NCBI GenBank assembly: GCA_043755815.1
Contig: JAYUSF010000014.1
Span: forward strand, 1 to 8,468
Direction: 5' to 3'
Source: CAIWAH01 sp043755815
GTDB lineage: Bacteria > Verrucomicrobiota > Verrucomicrobiia > Limisphaerales > UBA9464
Length of the DNA: 8,468 bases
Both the position numbers and the translations under genes were made by a program. Below the pieces are notes generated by a model. It was given only the letters and a program-made list of their open reading frames with translations. It searched no databases and had not been told where the DNA came from. Shown in pieces: positions 5,301 to 8,468 of this stretch. Every line of letters begins with the position of its first letter. Within the stretch, counting starts at the first letter, position 1.

Positions 5301-7540
5301 TCCAGCAGGTCCGCGTTGGTCACGTTGAACTTGTTGGAGATGTCGTTCAGCCCCGACAGGAAGCCGCTGATCTGCCGCACCTGCAGGCCGTAGGCGGCCA
5401 TCGTGCTCTGCAGGTATTTGGTCGCCTCCAGCGTGTCGAGCTCGGCCACGTTCGCCGCCGTGAGCGACACCCGCACCGCCTCGTTGATCTGCAGCCGGGT
5501 CAGGCCCAGACGCGCCCAGCTCGTGGCGCTCTGCAGCGCCTCCTTGGAGTTGCGCCCGTTGGCCGCGGCCAGCCGCAGCACGTCGTCGGCCAATGCCTTG
5601 GTCGTGCCGCCCTGCTTCTGGTAAACCTGGTCGAGGCGGGCCACCTCGTAGCTCAGGTCGAGGAACGCCCGCAGCCCCGTGCGCGCCAGCGCCAGCGAAC
5701 CATACAGCGCGCCCACGCTCGCCGCCCAGCGGGTGACTTGCTCCGTGTTCTCCAGGAAGCCCTTGCCGGCGTCCTTGTCGGCCGGCGGCTTGGGTGGCTT
5801 GGGCCCCTTGGGCGCGCGTGGCCCCGCGAGCGGCGTGTCCACGGTCACGAGCCCCACCGTGGCGAGCTGGCCATTCTTGTATTGGTTGGTGAACTGCTGC
5901 TTGATCCGCCGACCACCATCCTCCTTCACGAACTCCACATATTCGCCCTGCCCGTTGCCCTTGGCGCTCAGGTCGCGTTTGTTCGTGGTCTTGCCCCGGG
6001 CGTATCCCTGCGCCAACAAATCCGCCTGCGCGCGCTGCGCCTCGGCGGCGTTCAGGTTCAGTTGGGTGCTGCGCTGGGCGCGTTCGGTTTCCTGCTTGGC
6101 CCGCTTGGCCTGTCGCCCTTGCTCGACGGCGGACTTCTGATCCTGCGTCTTCGCCGCCTGCACCGCCTGGAACAGCTGGCGGGCCTCCCGCTGCTGTTGC
6201 GTCTGGCGCTGCCGCTGGGATCTCTGGGCATCGGCTTGCGCCCGTTGCTGCCGGTTCGCTTCCGCCGCCGCCTGCCGCTCCGCCTCCGCCGCGGCCGCGG
6301 CCGCCTGTTTTTCCTGGGCGGTGACCATCCGGGCCGAAGTCAGCTGGCCCTGATAGTTTTCCCGGCGCCGATGCTGCCGCGCATTGGCGATGGCATCCGC
6401 CAACGACTGCGCTTCCTTGCCGGTGAGCGACGTCTCCAGGGCCGCCTGGGCGGCCGCTAAGGCACGCAATTCCTTGGCCTTGGTGGCGTAACCCTGGGCG
6501 GCCAGTTTCATTCGCCGCAGGATCGGCCGACCGGCCACATTGCGCTGGCTTTCATCCAGCCCATCGGCGGTCGCCTGGATCTGTTTGGCCGACTGGTCGT
6601 AGGCATCCGCAAAACTGCCCAGCTCCGCGGCGCTGCGCCCCTTGCGCCGGCCCACTCCCGCAGCCTTGAGCACCTGCTGCTCGTTGGCCAGCAGGTCGAG
6701 GAAGTCCTGGCGCTTCTCCATCGCCTTGGACAGCCGTTGGATCTTGGTCTTCGGATTGCCCTTGGAATCGAAGACCGTTTCCAGCGTCTGTCCTCCGGCC
6801 AGGGCATCCACCGTGGTGGTGGACCGCTCGCCCTTGCCGGAACGGATCTTCTTGGACACCTGGTTGGGCTGGTCCGCGATCGAGGCCGGGTCCTTAAACT
6901 CGCGTTCCTTCTTCTCGGCCGCCGCCGTCCCGGCTCCCTGTCCGGTTCCCGCCGCCACCACGCCCTTGGTCTCCACCGCCACGGTCAGCCGTTCCAGCGC
7001 CGCCACGAGCCGGGCGTCGTTGAGGTTCACCGCCGACACCTCGCTCACCCGCGGCGTGACCGACGGACCGGCCTTGCCGCCGAACAGGTAGTTGCGGAAG
7101 GCGCGGTCATACACGTCCTGCCGCCGGCCCATGCGTTCCTCGAAGTGCGCCAGGATGCGCGCCATCGACGGGATGCCCTGCGCCGTCTCGTTGGTCCGGA
7201 ACTGGGTGGGATTGTTGCGGCGGTAGGCGTCGGTGATGCGGGCAAACTGCCCGGCGTTCTGCTTGGTCAGCACGCCCAGCTTGCGCGCCGTGGCCTCGAT
7301 GCCCGCGTCAAACTCCTTCAGCGACTTCAGCTGCGCCTCAAAGCCCGCCGTCCCGGTCCGCGTGCCGGACCGCCGGCCCACCTCGGTGAACCGGTTCTGG
7401 ATCTTGCCCAGGTAGGTGTCGATCGCCTCCAGCTCGCGCCGGAGCTGCTTGAGGGAGCCGCCCTGGATCGGCGGCAGCGTGACCTGGAGCTCGAGGTTCT
7501 GCGCGGGCAGGGCGCTGGCGGACGCGGCGGTTTCGCTCAT
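2372..7540 (-). CDS. Phage tail tape measure protein (TP901 family), 1722 aa
   Basis: This protein sets tail length and threads the tail tube in siphoviruses and myoviruses. Residues 1-400 are helical and charged. Residues ~405-500 are an Ala/Gln/Arg-rich coiled coil, followed by a Pro/Lys linker (GPKPPKPP, ~575-590). Residues ~625-830 carry the conserved TP901 core: LDLSYEVARLD, ATSWARLGL, TMAAYGLQ, DISNKFNVTNADL-EGISKVANVAKQAG, GAAVGTTGQTGANIGNALKSI. Two hydrophobic stretches (~940-960 and ~1078-1104) are typical of tape measures, which can insert into membranes during DNA entry. Residues ~1220-1700 are again long coiled coils. The start at 7540 has only a weak purine-rich upstream (GTGGGA) and may be coupled to the ORF ending 12 bp before it. 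The frame is uninterrupted over 5.2 kb. At about 0.15 nm per residue the tail would be near 260 nm. Large forward-strand open frames across this gene are antisense shadows. Confidence 0.95.
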   Translation of the reverse strand: MSETAASASALPAQNLELQVTLPPIQGGSLKQLRRELEAIDTYLGKIQNRFTEVGRRSGTRTGTAGFEAQLKSLKEFDAGIEATARKLGVLTKQNAGQFARITDAYRRNNPTQFRTNETAQGIPSMARILAHFEERMGRRQDVYDRAFRNYLFGGKAGPSVTPRVSEVSAVNLNDARLVAALERLTVAVETKGVVAAGTGQGAGTAAAEKKEREFKDPASIADQPNQVSKKIRSGKGERSTTTVDALAGGQTLETVFDSKGNPKTKIQRLSKAMEKRQDFLDLLANEQQVLKAAGVGRRKGRSAAELGSFADAYDQSAKQIQATADGLDESQRNVAGRPILRRMKLAAQGYATKAKELRALAAAQAALETSLTGKEAQSLADAIANARQHRRRENYQGQLTSARMVTAQEKQAAAAAAEAERQAAAEANRQQRAQADAQRSQRQRQTQQQREARQLFQAVQAAKTQDQKSAVEQGRQAKRAKQETERAQRSTQLNLNAAEAQRAQADLLAQGYARGKTTNKRDLSAKGNGQGEYVEFVKEDGGRRIKQQFTNQYKNGQLATVGLVTVDTPLAGPRAPKGPKPPKPPADKDAGKGFLENTEQVTRWAASVGALYGSLALARTGLRAFLDLSYEVARLDQVYQKQGGTTKALADDVLRLAAANGRNSKEALQSATSWARLGLTRLQINEAVRVSLTAANVAELDTLEATKYLQSTMAAYGLQVRQISGFLSGLNDISNKFNVTNADLLEGISKVANVAKQAGIPLEELRGLIGAAVGTTGQTGANIGNALKSIIVALSNPVLQKTLNKEFKLDAMLPDQSDLKNFSDLLGDLFVRYQDLNNAERQSLLFQVAGKTQASKLAGLLDSYVKGLELAANATLNLTSAEKENELIIATLRNRLGALATEFERFALIQGGKPAEALGGALGLLRNALGVLNLPGVSHTVTLLTTLLAVLSVRLLLTGKAIGEAGGKMGYLDKSLKNVTDRFRSLNQRVSDINGSFSEGTKRADRFMSVMGSARFRRGISDWSLARKAAGEMFRADSLTTAGAALGFAGAGYARGGARMAVGGAQQAAGFMRRLGLAGALTVGAAIPEILAGVAAITAVTWTFEKASSAFGLSTAGADKATEAFAATMNKLEARAGNAASSLRLLSVAMRTLGSGSVRPQVVDQLLLGLQNTKLANGQPLVDAAGAQRLRASVGNPAGVRAVLEASRTEAMAQQINAQVEAAAQGQVEIERLDREIQRVRNPVDRAKLEVQKTQQMTALNNLRSQLAEGDVGDELARTEERKLTLLKKQELVLGSIAQIYKLLGGVSPFTQHTADLAAAAAAVQYLEAEQDSLLRQQGEFAAAKPAALAQAAQLRAEVAASQPKYAQVTRSEGKDLSVLADWAPDFGLGIKDNLRAQIQTDATKLELANSIEKSGIPTNGRGLTVARNRAIEAGLSVNRTAREQKEQELNYLASPEVLEAKRFESLLADAKRDQTAKNATFGVGGNDTERLLDRRNALEREAGRLFEQSATSAEAAARHVQTQVDLLETENQLKERGYRLEQDIAQARLESQREFNRSFMEGDATSRLKQLAALQASKLGMTKTAGGYLALGDLTKYLPEEERVGGRLSELRGEQRTRSAARQDSHYRATSEEAIQRGQAQLLGNSSYQNFATTLAKVNEISGTTAVSLRAMEKSAGRAAERLGELADAVGVAAQRLVGWQPGQAMGNPQSQGRGASGSW

Positions 7541-7552
7541 GGCATTCCCACT

Positions 7553-7999
7553 TCACATCCGGTCGATAAAGGCAAGCCGGAACCGCCGGGACCGGACGTG
7601 AATCAGGAAGGCAGGAAAGCAGGAACTGACGGAACAGCGAAGGCGCGAAGGCGCGAAGCCCCGAACGGACTCACTGAACACTGACCACTGACCACTGAAT
7701 ACTGCCCCCTTCCCCTCCCTTCCTGCCTTCCTGCCTTCCTGATTAAATCCGTGCTTATCCGGTTTGCTGACAAAGTGGGTTTCCGGGTTGAAATCGGTTT
7801 GCCCGGCACCCGGGCGGTTGGTTAGCTGCTCGCGTCTCCCCATGATTACAAACCAGTCCACCGGGTTTGACTGGCTCAAAGGGTCTCCGGCAGTGCGTGC
7901 TGAATACGTCGAACGGAAGTGTCGTGCATGTGAAGCGGCAGGCATCGGTTCCTCATCACCCGCACTTGTTTCCGAAGGAATCTCTGCCTTCTTTGCCAT
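7553..7999 (-). CDS. Doubtful ORF (148 aa) just upstream of the tape measure gene
   Basis: Support: the ATG at 7999 has GGAG with a 7-nt spacing, and the stop falls 12 bp before the tape measure start, a gap typical of coupled genes. Residues 1-85 (MAKKAEIPSET..., NPVDWFVIMGRREQLTNRP) look protein-like. Against: residues ~78-82 (FVSKPDK region) are encoded by one arm of the 23-bp inverted repeat, and residues ~86-133 are translated repeat DNA, so the C-terminus is probably not an original coding sequence. It occupies the usual slot of a tail assembly chaperone but I see no family match. It may be a gene extended or disrupted by repeat insertion, or not a gene at all. Confidence 0.35.
   Translation of the reverse strand: MAKKAEIPSETSAGDEEPMPAASHARHFRSTYSARTAGDPLSQSNPVDWFVIMGRREQLTNRPGAGQTDFNPETHFVSKPDKHGFNQEGRKAGREGKGAVFSGQWSVFSESVRGFAPSRLRCSVSSCFPAFLIHVRSRRFRLAFIDRM
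7637..7660. repeat. 8-bp tandem repeat (gcgaaggc), three copies
   Basis: Two perfect copies and a third with one change (gcgaagcc) lie inside the 144-bp inverted-repeat element. Confidence 0.8.
7673..7704. repeat. 7-bp tandem repeat (actgacc), about 4.5 copies
   Basis: The units read actgaac, actgacc, actgacc, actgaat and a partial actg. The array lies in the loop of the 144-bp element. A 7-bp unit shifts frame with each copy, an argument against coding through it. Confidence 0.8.
7718..7741. repeat. 8-bp tandem repeat (ccttcctg), three perfect copies
   Basis: The array makes up most of the right arm of the 144-bp inverted-repeat element. Its reverse complement, ggaaggca with one change, makes the left arm. 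Confidence 0.85.
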
Positions 8000-8206
8000 T
8001 CCCAAACTCCGTCACCATCTGGTTTCCTTCGCCTTTGGAAACATCCACACCGCCTTGGTCAAACTCGGCGATTACCATGCTTTGGTGGACAGTTTCCGCG
8101 AAGGGACGGAGTAGGGGCGGGACAGCGGTTTTTACTTCGGCCAGAGTCATGGGATTCAGGTTGGTTTTTGGATTTTGTCAGCAAACCGGATAAGCATGAT
8201 TAAATC
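7740..8206. mobile_element. Candidate small non-autonomous or invertible element with 23-bp terminal inverted repeats
   Basis: A perfect 23-bp inverted repeat lies at 7752-7774 (starting TGCTTATCCGG) and 8174-8196. Outside it, TGATTAAATC occurs in direct orientation at 7740-7749 and 8197-8206, touching the repeat on the right and 2 bp away on the left, like a 10-bp target duplication. Because that decamer is nearly palindromic, it could instead be an imperfect extension of the inverted repeat. No transposase or recombinase is encoded inside. The segment is less GC-rich than its flanks and sits immediately after the stop codon of the helix-turn-helix-like gene. A MITE-like insertion and a recombinase-invertible cassette are both compatible. 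Confidence 0.5.
7956..8150 (-). CDS. Doubtful small ORF (64 aa) in the tail-chaperone slot
   Basis: The ORF begins MTLAEVKTAVPPLLRPFAET and ends in a Gly/Lys-rich tail. No Shine-Dalgarno is visible before the ATG at 8150. It overlaps the next reverse ORF by 44 bp in the +1 (equivalently -2) frame, an arrangement that recalls the frameshifted chaperone pairs of tailed phages but without a clear slippery sequence. A forward-strand frame (about 7842-8114, MITNQSTGFD...) uses the same triplets on the other strand. By my count first- and third-position GC are about equal (59% and 61%) over their shared part, so codon composition does not tell which strand, if either, is coding. Confidence 0.3.
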   Translation of the reverse strand: MTLAEVKTAVPPLLRPFAETVHQSMVIAEFDQGGVDVSKGEGNQMVTEFGNGKEGRDSFGNKCG

Positions 8207-8208
8207 TT

Positions 8209-8468
8209 CTACCGCACCACCTTCGGACCCCGGGACCGCATCGCCGCGCAGATGGGGTCGGTGCGGAGCCGCGCGTTCCGCCCCTCGGGGTCCAGGGTCG
8301 GCCGCAGCGCCGGCGGCAGGAGGGTCTTCACGTAGCACGGCGAACGGTCCAGCGCCCCGGCGATCAGGGCCACCGTCCAGCCGGCCCGGCGCCGGTCCCG
8401 CGCAAACTCCGTATCCCGCCGCCGTTTCTCCACCTGCTCGGGCGAGCTCCGGCGCGGGCCGGTCCGCG
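8209..8468 (-). CDS. Helix-turn-helix-like small protein, partial at the right edge
   Basis: The reading frame is open from the window edge to the stop at 8209, so the N-terminus may lie outside. An internal GTG at 8433 would give a complete 74-residue protein, but the open upstream residues (RRSSPEQ) have similar character and GGAG lies too far from that GTG, so a longer gene is preferred. The visible part is strongly basic (EKRRRDTEFARDRRR) and then shows a helix-turn-helix-like pattern, GWTVALIAGALDRSPCYVKT, with a small residue before the turn and a polar recognition helix. A C-terminal extension rich in Arg and Pro follows. It is in line with the tape measure gene but separated by the 668-bp repeat-filled spacer. 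A DNA-binding role is inferred from the pattern only. Confidence 0.55.
   Translation of the reverse strand, partial: RTGPRRSSPEQVEKRRRDTEFARDRRRAGWTVALIAGALDRSPCYVKTLLPPALRPTLDPEGRNARLRTDPICAAMRSRGPKVVR

Larger units (their letters stand above)
7601..7744. repeat. 144-bp element bounded by 25-bp inverted repeats
   Basis: The stretch 7601-7625 (starting AATCAGGAAGG) is the reverse complement of 7720-7744 with one mismatch. Between the arms lie three short tandem arrays and CT-rich sequence. The arms could pair into a long hairpin in RNA or DNA. It sits between the tape measure start and the larger inverted-repeat segment. Repeats of this style are common in spacers of some large GC-rich genomes; a mobile or REP-like origin is inferred. 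Confidence 0.65.

Noticed and set aside
3740..6460. 906-aa forward open frame (and the 388-aa frame at 2450-3616)
   Set aside because: Exact antisense of the tape measure gene; long shadows are expected at this GC content, and composition is Arg/Gln/His/Leu-rich without domains.
7764..8114. 116-aa forward ORF starting at a TTG as a confident gene
   Set aside because: No ribosome binding site at the TTG or at the later ATG, and the first residues come from the inverted repeat arm; kept only as an observation.

Overview
The window is GC-rich bacterial DNA that looks like part of an integrated phage or phage-derived tail module. The main evidence is a single reverse-strand gene filling about 60% of the window, which encodes a 1722-residue TP901-type tail tape measure protein. 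High GC, a Sec-exported Sel1-like protein and spacers full of short GC/CT-rich repeats would fit a Verrucomicrobiota-like host. That taxonomy is an inference from style; nothing here is a taxonomic marker.

Layout, read along the reverse strand (right to left), which carries all confident genes but one. A helix-turn-helix-like small protein runs in from the right edge (8468-8209). Next is a 0.65 kb spacer (8208-7541) with two nested repeat structures. One is a 445 bp segment bounded by perfect 23-bp inverted repeats and 10-bp direct repeats. The other is a 144 bp element bounded by 25-bp inverted repeats and packed with 7- and 8-bp tandem repeats. Two short overlapping reverse ORFs lie here, in the slot where tailed phages usually carry tail assembly chaperones, but their reality is uncertain. 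The tape measure gene follows (7540-2372).

A forward-strand gene for an exported Sel1-like protein (1550-2380) converges on the tape measure gene, and their last 9 bp overlap. Divergent from it is a reverse-strand two-gene module: a small basic putative antitoxin (1307-1107) overlapping a PIN-domain RNase toxin (1144-626).

The left 620 bp are the most unusual part. A candidate reverse promoter with an overlapping operator-like palindrome (about 493-521) faces a 216-nt leader full of hairpins. The leader has a multibranched stem closed next to a U7 tract, three hairpins whose pentaloops are mutually complementary (CGAGA / UCUCG / CGAGA), and a strong Shine-Dalgarno directly before a small 84-residue gene of unknown function (270-16). 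The 3' end of that gene lies inside a 29-bp tandem repeat that runs off the left edge. The leader resembles an undescribed riboregulator, but this rests on hand-drawn pairing only.
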